DNA of 64,000 bases. Origin: Rhizobium rhododendri (lineage in GTDB: Bacteria > Pseudomonadota > Alphaproteobacteria > Rhizobiales > Rhizobiaceae). Shown here one piece after another: positions 1 to 8,774 of this stretch (positions within the stretch are counted from its first letter, which is position 1; each line of letters opens with the position of its first letter). Under the pieces are notes generated by a model. It made no database searches and was not told the origin of the DNA. It saw only the letters and a list, made by a program, of their open reading frames with translations. Location of the stretch: contig NZ_CP117267.1 of the NCBI RefSeq assembly GCF_007000325.2, forward strand, positions 2,991,001-3,055,000, read 5' to 3'. The position numbers and the translations under genes were made by a program.

Positions 1-9
1 CTCGAGCAA

Positions 10-315
10 TCAACCGATACGGCCGGCCGCAGCCTTGTCCATCGCTTTCGCCATGCGAAAATCCTGCTCCGTCAATCCGCCGGCATCATGGGTGGTCAGC
101 GTCACCTCGACCTTCGAGTAGACGTTGAACCATTCGGGATGATGATCGAACTTTTCCGCCGCAAGCGCGCTTTCCGTCATGAAACCGAAGGCTTCGCGAA
201 AGTTGGCAAATTTGAAGCTTCTGGTGATCGATTTCGCGTCCCCCGCAAGCGTCCAGCCTTCTAGGCCGGTCATCTTTTCTTCTATGGCCGTCGCTTCAAG
301 TTTGTCGTATTTCAT
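10..315 (-). CDS. 4a-hydroxytetrahydrobiopterin (pterin-4a-carbinolamine) dehydratase
   Basis: The 101-residue protein has the normal full length for the PCD/DCoH family. It carries the HHPEW motif at residues 58-62, whose histidines form the active site, and the downstream TTHDAGGLT segment at 74-82. The enzyme dehydrates 4a-hydroxytetrahydrobiopterin during pterin cofactor recycling in the cytoplasm. It is transcribed away from the phosphatase gene at 351, leaving only 35 bp for the divergent start regions. No aromatic amino acid hydroxylase is visible nearby, so its physiological partner is unknown from this window. The family call is secure. Confidence 0.93.
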   Translation of the reverse strand: MKYDKLEATAIEEKMTGLEGWTLAGDAKSITRSFKFANFREAFGFMTESALAAEKFDHHPEWFNVYSKVEVTLTTHDAGGLTEQDFRMAKAMDKAAAGRIG

Positions 316-350
316 GTCGGTGGCCCTCGTTTGAACAGTCGAAAGTTCGT

Positions 351-830
351 ATGCATCGCTTCAAGATCCTCTTCGTCTGCATGGGCAACATCTGTCGCTC
401 GCCGCTCGCCGAAGGAATTTTCAAACATATGGCAATAAACGCCGGACGCGCCGCAGAGTTCGATATCGACTCGGCCGGCACGGGCGGATGGCATCAGGGC
501 AACCCGCCCGATCCGCGCTCGATCGCTGTTGCCGCTGCGCACGGCATCGATATCGCGGCCCAGCGCGCACGCCGCATCGCAGCTGCCGACTTCGATCATT
601 TCGACCTGATCCTGGCGCTTGATCGTGACAATTTAAGGGTTCTCGAAAAGATGGCGAGTGGCGCAAACGCGGCCAAGCTGCATCTCTTCAATCGGTATGC
701 GCTGGAAACCGGCGAAGACATCCCGGATCCCTACTACGGCGGCCGGGATGATTTTGACCGTGCCTACAGCATGCTCTTGACCGGCTGCAAGGCCTTGCTG
801 GAAACCGCCGGGAAAGTTCGCACCTCGTGA
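351..830 (+). CDS. Low-molecular-weight protein-tyrosine-phosphatase
   Basis: The 159-residue protein starts with the CX5R phosphate-binding loop (Cys10 to Arg16, followed by SP) and has the acid-loop DPYY motif at about residues 126-129. Both are diagnostic of the LMW-PTP family, and the length is normal. It would hydrolyse phosphotyrosine (cysteine nucleophile, aspartate acid) in the cytoplasm. It is not next to exopolysaccharide or tyrosine kinase genes, so it is more likely a general phosphatase than an EPS regulator. Its 3' end overlaps the 3' end of the convergent thpR gene by 67 bp. Confidence 0.93.
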   Translation: MHRFKILFVCMGNICRSPLAEGIFKHMAINAGRAAEFDIDSAGTGGWHQGNPPDPRSIAVAAAHGIDIAAQRARRIAAADFDHFDLILALDRDNLRVLEKMASGANAAKLHLFNRYALETGEDIPDPYYGGRDDFDRAYSMLLTGCKALLETAGKVRTS

Positions 831-1357
831 AGCGGAAAAATCTCTTCCGTCAGATACGGACCGCCGCCCACCGATTCCCGAGACGATAGCAGCACAAAGC
901 GTGACGCCGTGAACAGCGATGTCTGGAAATTGCCGCGGCCGGAGAGATAGTGCGCGACATCGTCCAGACGGGACGATTTCAACCGGGCCAGCGTAACGTG
1001 CGGCATGAATTTCCGGGGATCCGCCGACAGGCCGACCCGCTGGCAGATCCGCTCGATCTCGCCCTGCAGGGCATACATTTCGGGGTTGGGCGTGACCCCG
1101 GCCCAGACGGAATGCGGTTTCTTGGAGCCGAAGGCACCGATGCCATCTAGCTTGATCTGGAATTCGGGCCTTTCGATCCGGTCCAGGCGCTCGACGATTT
1201 CATCGGCGGTCCGGCCGTCGACGTCCCCGATAAAGCGCAAGGTGATGTGGTAGTTCTCTACGTCAATCCACCGGGCGCCCGGTAGACCACCGCGCAACAA
1301 CGACAGGCTCATCGCCGCGTTACGGGGAATTTCGAGGGCGGTAAACAGTCTCGGCAT
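764..1357 (-). CDS. thpR: RNA 2',3'-cyclic phosphodiesterase (ThpR, 2H family)
   Basis: The 197-residue protein has the two HxTL motifs that define 2H phosphoesterases (HITL at about residue 37, HVTL at about 120), spaced as in ThpR/LigT. The known activity is hydrolysis of 2',3'-cyclic phosphate RNA ends to 2'-phosphomonoesters, with reversible 2'-5' RNA ligation in vitro. The N-terminus MPRLFTALEIP matches the usual start of the family. The gene converges with the LMW phosphatase gene, and the last 67 bp of the two coding regions overlap tail to tail. Confidence 0.9.
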   Translation of the reverse strand: MPRLFTALEIPRNAAMSLSLLRGGLPGARWIDVENYHITLRFIGDVDGRTADEIVERLDRIERPEFQIKLDGIGAFGSKKPHSVWAGVTPNPEMYALQGEIERICQRVGLSADPRKFMPHVTLARLKSSRLDDVAHYLSGRGNFQTSLFTASRFVLLSSRESVGGGPYLTEEIFPLHEVRTFPAVSSKALQPVKSML

Positions 1358-1423
1358 GGCGAGATCCCCGAATCTTTTGCAGATACATGCAGCGAATCAC
1401 GCAATCAAATGCGGCGCAAGTGT

Positions 1424-2074
1424 CTATTTCTGCACCGCAGCGATCGTCCCAATGAAACTTGTCACCTGTGGCATAATCCGCTGTACCATGACATCGACCC
1501 CTTCAGGATTGGGATGCATGCCATCCTGCAGTTGCAACTTTGCCTGAGCGGCAACGCCGTCAAGGAAGAATGGGTACAACGGCAACTGGTACTTGTCGGC
1601 CAGCCGCTTGTAGATCGGGTTGAAACGGGCGGCGTAATCCCCACCCATATTCGGCGGCGCTAGCATGCCTGCCAGAAGAACGGGAATTTTGCGTTCCTTC
1701 AGCTTGGCGATGATCGCATCGAGGTTCTTCTCGCTCTCCTCCGGTGCAATGCCACGCAGCGCATCGTTGGCGCCGAGTTCGAGAATGACGCCATCGGTAC
1801 CGTCTGGCACCGACCAGTCTGTCCGCGCCAACCCGCCGGAGGTCGTGTCGCCGGACACACCGGCATCGGAAACCGCGACATCGAGCCCCTTGGCTTTCAA
1901 CGCGGCCTCGAGCTTTGCCGGAAAACCGTCGCCCGGTGGCAGCATGTAACCGGCCATCAGGCTGTCGCCGAGACCGACCAGCTGGATGGTTCTTGCGGCC
2001 GCCGGACCGCAGAGGCCGAACACAAGGGCAGCGGCAATGACGACGAATTGAAACCCGGCAACTTTAAAACGCAT
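1424..2074 (-). CDS. TesA-type arylesterase / lysophospholipase (GDSL, SGNH hydrolase)
   Basis: A signal peptide is visible at residues 1-27 (hydrophobic stretch ending in an Ala-rich cleavage site), so the protein is probably periplasmic. SGNH blocks are in order: GDSL with nucleophile Ser38, GAND with Asn103, and DGMHPN with Asp184 and His187. The length of 216 residues fits E. coli TesA. It is divergent from a YbbA/YbbP-type ABC system, which is the same arrangement as tesA-ybbA-ybbP in enterobacteria and strengthens the assignment. Substrate specificity (acyl-CoA, lysophospholipid or aryl ester) cannot be read from the sequence. Confidence 0.9.
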   Translation of the reverse strand: MRFKVAGFQFVVIAAALVFGLCGPAAARTIQLVGLGDSLMAGYMLPPGDGFPAKLEAALKAKGLDVAVSDAGVSGDTTSGGLARTDWSVPDGTDGVILELGANDALRGIAPEESEKNLDAIIAKLKERKIPVLLAGMLAPPNMGGDYAARFNPIYKRLADKYQLPLYPFFLDGVAAQAKLQLQDGMHPNPEGVDVMVQRIMPQVTSFIGTIAAVQK

Positions 2075-2146
2075 GATCGATTCCCTAGATTGCCTGCATT
2101 GGGCGCGCAGCAGCGGCCCGTCTTCGCTTATATAGGGCAGTTCTCA

Positions 2147-2857
2147 TTGGCTAAAACAATCATCGAGCTGAAGAAGGCGGATTTGACGCTGGGCAACGCC
2201 GCCGCGTCGGTGCATGTGCTGAAAGGCATCGACCTGACCATTTTCGAAGGCGAATCCGTCGGCATCGTCGGTCCTTCCGGATCAGGCAAATCGACGCTGC
2301 TGATGGTTCTGGCCGGGCTGGAGAGCCTCGACAGCGGCGAAATCATCATTCGCGACACCCCGCTGCATGCGCTCAGCGAAGACAAGGTCGCCGATTTTCG
2401 CGGCCGCAACATCGGCATTGTCTTTCAGTCCTTCCACCTGATCGCCAACATGACGGCGCTGGAAAATGTCGCGGTGCCGCTGGAACTGGCCAATGTGCGG
2501 GATGCCTTCGACATCGCCCGCCGGGAGCTCCAGTCCGTCGGGCTGGGCGAACGTCTCACCCATTATCCCGGCCAGCTCTCGGGCGGCGAACAGCAGCGGG
2601 TGGCGATTGCCCGCGCGCTTGCCCCCTCGCCGGCCCTGATCATCGCCGACGAACCGACCGGCAACCTCGACACCGATACCGGCCGGCAGATCGCCGACTT
2701 GTTGTTTGCAAAGAAGGCCGAGCGCGGCACGACCCTGTTGCTGGTCACCCACGACAACGCGCTGGCGGCCCGCTGCTCGCGCCAGATCCGCGTCCGCTCC
2801 GGCGCAATCGACAGCGACAACACGAAGACGTCCGACCAGCAGGCGATTTTCGCATGA
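2147..2857 (+). CDS. YbbA-type ABC transporter ATP-binding protein
   Basis: The MacB/LolD-type ATPase has Walker A GPSGSGKST at about residues 42-50, signature LSGGEQQ, and Walker B followed by DEPTGNLD. The reading frame is open upstream to 2048, but that start would lie inside the divergent esterase gene. TTG at 2147, preceded by GGGCAG, gives a 236-residue product beginning AKTIIELKK and is preferred. The stop overlaps the start of the permease in an ATGA junction at 2854-2857, so the two are translationally coupled. By analogy with ybbAP, the pair probably acts on an envelope lipid or lipoprotein substrate; that is inference. Confidence 0.9.
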   Translation: MAKTIIELKKADLTLGNAAASVHVLKGIDLTIFEGESVGIVGPSGSGKSTLLMVLAGLESLDSGEIIIRDTPLHALSEDKVADFRGRNIGIVFQSFHLIANMTALENVAVPLELANVRDAFDIARRELQSVGLGERLTHYPGQLSGGEQQRVAIARALAPSPALIIADEPTGNLDTDTGRQIADLLFAKKAERGTTLLLVTHDNALAARCSRQIRVRSGAIDSDNTKTSDQQAIFA

Positions 2858-5400
2858 CGCTCGGCGGCGCCCGCCTTTCACTCGCCTTCCGTCTGGCGCT
2901 GCGCGAACTGCGTGGCGGCTTGCGCGGGTTTTATATCTTCCTCGCCTGTATCGCGCTCGGCACCGGCGCCATCGCCGCCGTCAATTCCGTTTCGCGCTCG
3001 ATCACCGATGCTATCGCAACGCAGGGCCAGACGCTGCTGGCCGGCGACGTGCGCTTCGAAATCAACAATCGCGAGGCAACGCCAGAAGAGATGTCCTATC
3101 TCAAAGGCCTCGGCACGCTTTCTGCGTCGACCGGTGTGCGATCGATGGCGCGCCTGCCGGATGGTACCGACCAGTCACTGGTCGAGGTCAAGGCCGTCGA
3201 TCAGGCCTATCCGCTTTATGGCAAATTCGAAGCTGATCCGGATCAGCCGCTTTCGACGCTTCTGGCGGAAAAGGACGGCACCTATGGCGCGCTGGTAGCG
3301 CCCCTGCTGCTCGATCGCCTCAACCTGAAAATCGGCAGCGAACTGCTGCTGGGCAGCGCCAAGCTGCGAATTTCAGGCACGATCAAGAACGAACCCGACG
3401 CGATTTCCGAGGGCTTCGCCTTTGCGCCGAGATTGCTCACCAGCGCCGATGCCCTGACAGCCTCCGGCCTGGTGCAGAACGGCAGCCTCGTCGAGCATGG
3501 CTACAAGATCCGCATGGCAGACCCTGCCAATGGACTGAAAGGCATTGCAGACCGTGCCAACAAGGCCTTTCCGCAAGCCGGCTGGTCGATCCGCACCAGC
3601 GACAAGGCAGCACCGTCGCTGGCCGACAACATCACCCGCTTCTCGCAATTCCTCACCCTCGTCGGCCTGACGGCGCTGATCGTCGGCGGCGTCGGGGTGG
3701 CCAATGCCGTGCGCGCCTTTCTCGACAGCAAGCGCACGACCATCGCAACCTTCAAATGCCTCGGCGCTCCCGCCTCCGTCGTGGTGATGATCTATCTGAT
3801 CCAGATCGCCCTGATCGCGCTCGCCGGCATTCTTGTCGGCCTTGTGATCGGCGCGATAGCCCCGATTTTCGCGTCTCAGTTCATGGCGCAGTTCCTGCCG
3901 GTCTCGACAGCGCCGACCCTCTACCCGGGTGCGCTGACGCTGGCCGCGCTGTTCGGCCTCCTGACCACGCTCGCCTTCGCGATCCTGCCGCTCGGCCACG
4001 CCCGCGAAGTGCCGGCGACGGCGCTGTTCCGCGAGCAGGGCTTCGAGACCCGCAAGCTGCCGTCCTGGCCCTATCTCCTCGGCGCAGCGCTATTGCTCGC
4101 AGCCCTCTCCGCGCTTGCCGTCTTTACCGCCTATGACCGCTTTATCGCCATCGTCTTCATCGTGGCCATCGCGGTGGCCTTCGCAGTCCTGCGGCTGGTC
4201 GCCTGGGGCCTGGCATGGCTCGCAAAGCGCAGTCCGCGCGTCAATTCGCCGGCACTGCGGCTTGCTATCGGCAACATCCACCGGCCGGGCGCGCTGACCG
4301 CATCCGTCGTGTTGTCTCTCGGCCTCGGCCTGGCACTGCTGGTGACCTTGACGCTGATCGACAGCAACATGCGGCGCGAACTGACCGGCCACATGGCAGA
4401 CAGGGCGCCGAACTTCTTCTTCGTCGATATCCAGGGCAGCGAACTCGATGGCTTCAAGACGCTGGTCTCAGCGCAGGCGCCAAAGGGCAAACTGACCGAG
4501 GTGCCGATGCTGCGCGGCCGCATCACCGCCTTCAACGGCGAGGACGTTACCAAGCGGCAGGTCCCGCCGGCCGGCCAATGGGTGCTGCGCGGCGACCGAG
4601 GCATCACCTATGCCGAAACGCCGCCGGAAAATGCCGCCATCACCGAAGGCAAGTGGTGGGACAGGGGATATACCGGCGAACCGCTGGTGTCGTTCTCGCA
4701 GGAGGAAGGCAAGGCGCTGGGCTTGAAGCTCGGAGACAGCGTCACCGTCAATGTGCTCGGGCGCAACATGACGGCCAAGATCGCCAACTTCCGCAAGGTG
4801 GAATGGCAATCGCTGTCGATCAATTTCGTCATGATCTTCACCCCGAACACCTTCAAGGGCGCGCCACACGCCTGGCTGGCGACGCTGACAGACCCGTCCG
4901 CGACGGCCGAGCAGGAGGCGACGATCCTGCGAACCGTGACCAATGCCTATCCGACTATCACCAGCGTCCGCGTCAAGGATGCGCTCGACATGATCAACTC
5001 CCTCGTGGCCCAGCTGGCGACAGCCATCCGTGCCGCCGCCTCGATCGCGCTGATCGCCTCGGTGCTGGTGCTGGCCGGTGCGCTTGCCGCCGGCAACAGG
5101 GCCCGCACCCACGATGCCGTGGTGCTGAAGACGCTGGGGGCGACCCGCGCCATGCTGATCCGCGCCTTCACCTACGAATACCTCATCCTCGGCGTGGCAA
5201 CGGCGATCTTTGCGCTCGCTGCCGGCTCGGTCGCGGCGTGGTACATCGTCAGCCGGATCATGCATTTGCCGTCAAGCTTCCTGCCGGACGTCGCCTTTTC
5301 GACAATTGTCATCGCTCTGGTGCTGACGGTCGGCATCGGCCTCATCGGCACGTGGCGCATTCTAGGCCAGAAAGCAGCACCCGTGCTGCGCGAACTCTAG
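2854..5400 (+). CDS. YbbP/FtsX-family ABC transporter permease (large MacB-type)
   Basis: This 848-residue inner-membrane protein has one N-terminal transmembrane helix, a large periplasmic segment, a first FtsX helix bundle (about residues 260-380), further helices around 400-500, a second periplasmic region, and a C-terminal FtsX bundle (about 720-848). That duplicated topology is typical of YbbP. It pairs with the ATPase immediately upstream through an overlapping stop and start. Co-localisation with a TesA-like periplasmic esterase suggests a role in handling envelope lipids or esters, but the substrate is not known for the family. Confidence 0.9.
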   Translation: MTLGGARLSLAFRLALRELRGGLRGFYIFLACIALGTGAIAAVNSVSRSITDAIATQGQTLLAGDVRFEINNREATPEEMSYLKGLGTLSASTGVRSMARLPDGTDQSLVEVKAVDQAYPLYGKFEADPDQPLSTLLAEKDGTYGALVAPLLLDRLNLKIGSELLLGSAKLRISGTIKNEPDAISEGFAFAPRLLTSADALTASGLVQNGSLVEHGYKIRMADPANGLKGIADRANKAFPQAGWSIRTSDKAAPSLADNITRFSQFLTLVGLTALIVGGVGVANAVRAFLDSKRTTIATFKCLGAPASVVVMIYLIQIALIALAGILVGLVIGAIAPIFASQFMAQFLPVSTAPTLYPGALTLAALFGLLTTLAFAILPLGHAREVPATALFREQGFETRKLPSWPYLLGAALLLAALSALAVFTAYDRFIAIVFIVAIAVAFAVLRLVAWGLAWLAKRSPRVNSPALRLAIGNIHRPGALTASVVLSLGLGLALLVTLTLIDSNMRRELTGHMADRAPNFFFVDIQGSELDGFKTLVSAQAPKGKLTEVPMLRGRITAFNGEDVTKRQVPPAGQWVLRGDRGITYAETPPENAAITEGKWWDRGYTGEPLVSFSQEEGKALGLKLGDSVTVNVLGRNMTAKIANFRKVEWQSLSINFVMIFTPNTFKGAPHAWLATLTDPSATAEQEATILRTVTNAYPTITSVRVKDALDMINSLVAQLATAIRAAASIALIASVLVLAGALAAGNRARTHDAVVLKTLGATRAMLIRAFTYEYLILGVATAIFALAAGSVAAWYIVSRIMHLPSSFLPDVAFSTIVIALVLTVGIGLIGTWRILGQKAAPVLREL

Positions 5401-5516
5401 GGTCCGCCATTAACCCAGGCGGCCAAAAGCCCCGAGGTTACATCGATTTAACCCGATTGCAGATCGTTGGCTCTTGTACGCGCGCCTCGAAAGCCTCATA
5501 TTCTCGTCAGGCATGC

Positions 5517-5580
5517 TGGAGCTCCGCAGCGGCGCCCGGGACTGAAGTGCCCGACACCGTCATCCACTCGGAGCTTGAAA
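5517..5580 (+). ncRNA. Structured 5' leader, candidate ybhL-type leader RNA
   Basis: Upstream of the Bax-inhibitor gene, AGCTCCG (5520-5526) can pair with CGGAGCT (5569-5575). Inside this, CGGG (5537-5540) can pair with CCCG (5550-5553). The outer stem ends just before the ribosome binding site. Corbino and co-workers described a conserved RNA motif upstream of ybhL homologues in alphaproteobacteria, and this gene is a ybhL homologue. Whether this sequence matches that motif must be tested with the Rfam covariance model. The boundaries given are approximate. Confidence 0.4.
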
Positions 5581-5589
5581 GAGGAAAAC

Positions 5590-6360
5590 ATGGCTGACTT
5601 TCGTAATTTCCCCAACCGGGCAACCGGCGCGCAATCGGGCGCAGTGATCGACGAGGGCCTTCGCAGCTACATGCTGAAGGTCTATAACCTGATGGCACTG
5701 GGTCTGGTGCTGACGGGCGTCGCCGCCTACGCCCTGATCGCACTCACCACGACCACTGATCCGACACAGGCAGCGGCCAATTTCCACGGCGTCATGCTGA
5801 CCAGCGCCGGCGTTGCCGTCTACGGCTCGCCGCTGAAGTGGGTCATCATGCTGGCGCCCCTGGCTGCCGTGTTCTTCCTGAGCTTCCGCATCAACAACAT
5901 GAGCGTGTCCGCTGCTCGGACGACATTCATGGTCTATGCGGGCCTGGTCGGATTGTCGCTGTCGTCGATCTTCCTGGTCTATACGACTGGTAGCGTCGTC
6001 CAGACGTTCTTCATCACGGCTGCCGCCTTCGGTGCGCTTTCGCTCTACGGCTACACGACTAAGCGCAGCCTGTCGGCGATGGGTTCGTTCCTGATGATGG
6101 GCCTGTTCGGCATCATCATCGCCTCGGTCGTCAACATCTTCATGCAGTCCTCGGCCCTGCAGTTTGCCATCTCGGCAATCGGCGTCCTGGTCTTCGCCGG
6201 CCTCACGGCCTACGATACCCAGCGGATCAAGGAACTGTACTTCGAAGCAGACGACGACGTCGTTGCCGGCCGCAAGGCCATCATGGGCGCCCTGACCCTG
6301 TACCTCGACTTCATCAACCTGTTCATGTTCCTGCTGCAGTTCATGGGCAACCGGAAGTAA
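5590..6360 (+). CDS. Bax inhibitor-1/YccA family membrane protein (YbhL type)
   Basis: The start at 5590 is chosen because GAAAGAGGA lies about 6 bp upstream; the frame is open earlier but without a ribosome binding site. The 256-residue product has about seven hydrophobic segments and the C-terminal AYDTQRIKELYFE region typical of the BI-1 (UPF0005) family. Bacterial members are calcium-leak or stress-related inner-membrane proteins of poorly defined role. A hairpin with a T-rich tail at 6411-6440 ends the transcript. The upstream 190 bp holds a probable structured leader. Confidence 0.92.
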   Translation: MADFRNFPNRATGAQSGAVIDEGLRSYMLKVYNLMALGLVLTGVAAYALIALTTTTDPTQAAANFHGVMLTSAGVAVYGSPLKWVIMLAPLAAVFFLSFRINNMSVSAARTTFMVYAGLVGLSLSSIFLVYTTGSVVQTFFITAAAFGALSLYGYTTKRSLSAMGSFLMMGLFGIIIASVVNIFMQSSALQFAISAIGVLVFAGLTAYDTQRIKELYFEADDDVVAGRKAIMGALTLYLDFINLFMFLLQFMGNRK

Positions 6361-6410
6361 GGCTCAGGCGCCAGGCTCCGAGAAGTCTTTTGAGACGAGA
6401 AATCGACCAT

Positions 6411-6446
6411 ACGGGGGCATCGCTGCCCCCGTTTCTGTATTGTTTT
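6411..6446 (+). terminator. Rho-independent terminator of the Bax-inhibitor gene
   Basis: A perfect 9-bp stem ACGGGGGCA / TGCCCCCGT (6411-6419 with 6424-6432) with a 4-nt loop is followed by TTCTGTATTGTTTTT. It lies 50 bp after the stop codon. Confidence 0.85.
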
Positions 6447-6486
6447 TCAGTTCGATGACCGCTGAGATAGATCTTGCCAGCGGTCG

Positions 6487-7134
6487 TCACGCGGTGATGG
6501 TCATCACCAGCCAGTCTCGATCGGTGATCTCTGCCAGCATTGCCTGCGCATCGGCAAGGGCATGGCTCTCCTTTAAAAGTGACCACGCAGCCAGGGTCTG
6601 GTCGTCGGCGTGTGGCGGGATGCCTCTAGCCAAGTGATCGAGGCGTTTCTTCAGCGCCTGTCCGATGCGTCCCGGCGTCCAGCCACCGGTGTCGCGGTAG
6701 CCGCCTTGATCGAGCTTCACGGCCGGCGCAGCGTAGCTTTCCAGCATCGCTTCAACCGGATTTCCCCTGAGAAGGAAGCTGATGTCCTCCGACGACCAAC
6801 CCAGCAGGGGCAGCTGCGTCTCCAGCAGGTGATGGTTGGCATCGTTGCTGGCGCTAAGGCCGGGAATGGGAACGAAGGCACCGGCCAGTGTAGCTAGGGC
6901 AGCGAGCCCCGGGCTTATGAACTGTGGCTGCATCCACGACGAAACAACTCCCTCTTGATGGAGGCGGAACGCCGATCGCAGATCTTCGCGCTCTGCCAGC
7001 GAGCCATACGCGCCCAGCGCCAAGGTCGAAAGCTCTCGGTAGTCGCGCCGGCTCCACGCGGCCAGCAAAGTTGAAACCTTCTGGTCGAATTCGGCCGTAG
7101 CCGGGCAACGAAAGGCGTGATGAAGGATTGCCAT
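6487..7134 (-). CDS. Hypothetical protein, last gene of the RhiA-like cassette
   Basis: I do not recognise this 215-residue protein. It has no signal peptide, no obvious catalytic motif and a mixed alpha-helical composition with several Trp residues; it looks cytoplasmic. It is the fourth and last gene of a minus-strand run (9422 to 6487) and starts 87 bp after the stop of the secreted protein gene, so it is probably co-transcribed. By position it could correspond to an additional member of a rhi-like operon, but no sequence similarity could be checked. Confidence 0.6.
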   Translation of the reverse strand: MAILHHAFRCPATAEFDQKVSTLLAAWSRRDYRELSTLALGAYGSLAEREDLRSAFRLHQEGVVSSWMQPQFISPGLAALATLAGAFVPIPGLSASNDANHHLLETQLPLLGWSSEDISFLLRGNPVEAMLESYAAPAVKLDQGGYRDTGGWTPGRIGQALKKRLDHLARGIPPHADDQTLAAWSLLKESHALADAQAMLAEITDRDWLVMTITA

Positions 7135-7221
7135 GCGGGACTCCCATTGGGAAGCCGCCAGGCAAGGTTGCCCAGCGGCGAAACACTTTTACCGGAAGAA
7201 CTCAAATCTACCGGGAAACCT

Positions 7222-7776
7222 TCAGCGCACGCAATTTTGCTGCGAGCCGTTGATGACCGTTACGCCGAAATTATTGGCATTGAAGGCGAGATTATGAAAG
7301 CCCAAGGCCGCGACCCTGGAGGCTGTATTATTTGAGGGAGGAGGCTGTGGCACCATGTTTACCATTTCGCCCTTGCCGATGTTCCAATGGCCTGGCGGCA
7401 CATTGTCGAAAACAATTCTCCATGGAAAAGGCAGAGGATTGTTCGGACCGCCGATGGCAACGCTCACATCGCCGACGATATCCTGGGCATTTTGCAGCGG
7501 GTGAGCAACGGTATTGGCAAGATGGACTTTAACAAAGCATTCATATCGGGGCAAAAGTTGCTGCGCCTCCACGTCGCTAGCGGCGTAAAAAAACGACAGG
7601 TTCGGGTTGACGCCGCTGACACCGAAGCTCGCCAGGCTCCAGTCCACGGTGCCATTCGCGGCGGCATGTACCGTATGATAGACGTCATAGGCCTGGGCAT
7701 GGTTCGCGAGACCGATGGTGGTGAAAGAGGCAAGCATCGCTGCCAACAGGCTGTGACGCAGTTTGTCGATTTTCAT
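7222..7776 (-). CDS. Secreted protein of unknown function
   Basis: The 184-residue protein starts with a clear Sec signal peptide (basic MKIDKLRH, hydrophobic core, cleavage after HAQA at about residue 29). The mature part contains two cysteines (one near the middle, one four residues from the end) that could form a disulfide, and many Asn, Val and Pro residues, suggesting a beta-rich fold. I do not recognise the family. It lies downstream of the RhiA-like gene in the same direction. The R. leguminosarum rhiABC operon is also described as including an exported product, so a rhiC-like role is possible but unproven. Confidence 0.7.
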   Translation of the reverse strand: MKIDKLRHSLLAAMLASFTTIGLANHAQAYDVYHTVHAAANGTVDWSLASFGVSGVNPNLSFFYAASDVEAQQLLPRYECFVKVHLANTVAHPLQNAQDIVGDVSVAIGGPNNPLPFPWRIVFDNVPPGHWNIGKGEMVNMVPQPPPSNNTASRVAALGFHNLAFNANNFGVTVINGSQQNCVR

Positions 7777-8002
7777 TGGACTTTCCTTTTCACAATAAGG
7801 GAGTGGTCGCTCGTCGCACCATGCGCAGAGCGTTGCCGGAAATGCAGAAGCGGTGACGGGTCACCGCAATGTTTGGGGGGCTAGGCAGAGCGTGCTTGGG
7901 ACGCTCCGAAGTCTGTCAAAGAAGGCCGTTGCCATCTCAGGATCTGCGGCAGGTTGCCCGCAGAGGTCCAGCACGGCAGCAACAGGGCCGCCGTGCCGAA
8001 GA

Positions 8003-8611
8003 TCAGGCTGTGGTGATCAGGTTGTTCAGGCCGAGCGTGGCCGTCCGCGATGTCAGCGCGCCGCCGTACGTCACCTCGACCGCCGAGCTGATGTCCTCGA
8101 TGTCCATGACGTCGCCCGTCGTGTAGTTGCCGAAGATCACCCAGTAGTTTGGATGCGGCGTGAAGACGGCCGTCATGTTCGGAGCCGCCTGGACGGCGTG
8201 GGTCCCGGATCCCGCCATGCCGATGCCGACTGACGTGTAGTTGGGCTGGACGTTGGACAGCTGCTGGATCGTCAGGGAGCCGATTGCACCCGTACCGGCG
8301 GGATTGGCAAAGGTGGTGGCCCCGAAACCGTCTTGCGTCAGCTGCACGACGTTCTGCCCGTTCGGATCTGCTGCGACATTCTGTGTTGCGGCAAAGTTGA
8401 TGCCCGGCTGCAGCAGGCCAGTCTCCGACCAGACGAAGCTGTAGTCGAGACCCCAGGTAAAGGTGACTTTGCTGGACACGGCCGTTGGCCGGGCGAACCA
8501 GGCCAGCGAAAAGATGTTACCGGGAATGGTCATCGGTGGTGGCTTCTGGAAGACCGCAAAGCTGCCGGACATCTGCGAGTTATTGATGCATGTCAGAGAG
8601 TAAGTCGTCAT
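8003..8611 (-). CDS. RhiA-like protein
   Basis: The 202-residue protein has no signal peptide and is rich in Thr, Asn, Ser and aromatic residues, suggesting a beta-sandwich. Features I associate with proteins annotated as RhiA (rhizosphere-expressed, abundant, quorum-regulated in R. leguminosarum) are the LAWFA segment near residue 35, the FVWSETG segment near 60, the ADPNGQN stretch, SVGIGMAGSGTHAVQA near 130 and FTPHPNYW. This identification is from memory and needs a search. It is the second gene of the cassette. A long intercistronic hairpin lies upstream at 8654-8689. Confidence 0.55.
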   Translation of the reverse strand: MTTYSLTCINNSQMSGSFAVFQKPPPMTIPGNIFSLAWFARPTAVSSKVTFTWGLDYSFVWSETGLLQPGINFAATQNVAADPNGQNVVQLTQDGFGATTFANPAGTGAIGSLTIQQLSNVQPNYTSVGIGMAGSGTHAVQAAPNMTAVFTPHPNYWVIFGNYTTGDVMDIEDISSAVEVTYGGALTSRTATLGLNNLITTA

Positions 8612-8653
8612 TGTCGTCGCCTTTCGTTTCGGGAAGATCCCCTGTGATCAAGA

Positions 8654-8689
8654 GGCCGGCACCGCCCAGGGGAGGATGCGGTGCCGGCC
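8654..8689 (-). other. Intercistronic hairpin in the RhiA-like cassette
   Basis: GGCCGGCACCGC (8654-8665) and GCGGTGCCGGCC (8678-8689) form a perfect 12-bp stem with a 12-nt loop. There is no T-run on the minus-strand 3' side, so it looks like an mRNA-stabilising or processing hairpin between two genes and not a terminator. Confidence 0.6.
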
Positions 8690-8774
8690 CGCCTCGCCGC
8701 TCAAGTCGTGCGGAGCATGGAGACGGCGAGGATGCCCGGCTCGGTGGCGGAAGCCGGGCAATCGGAAATTGCAG

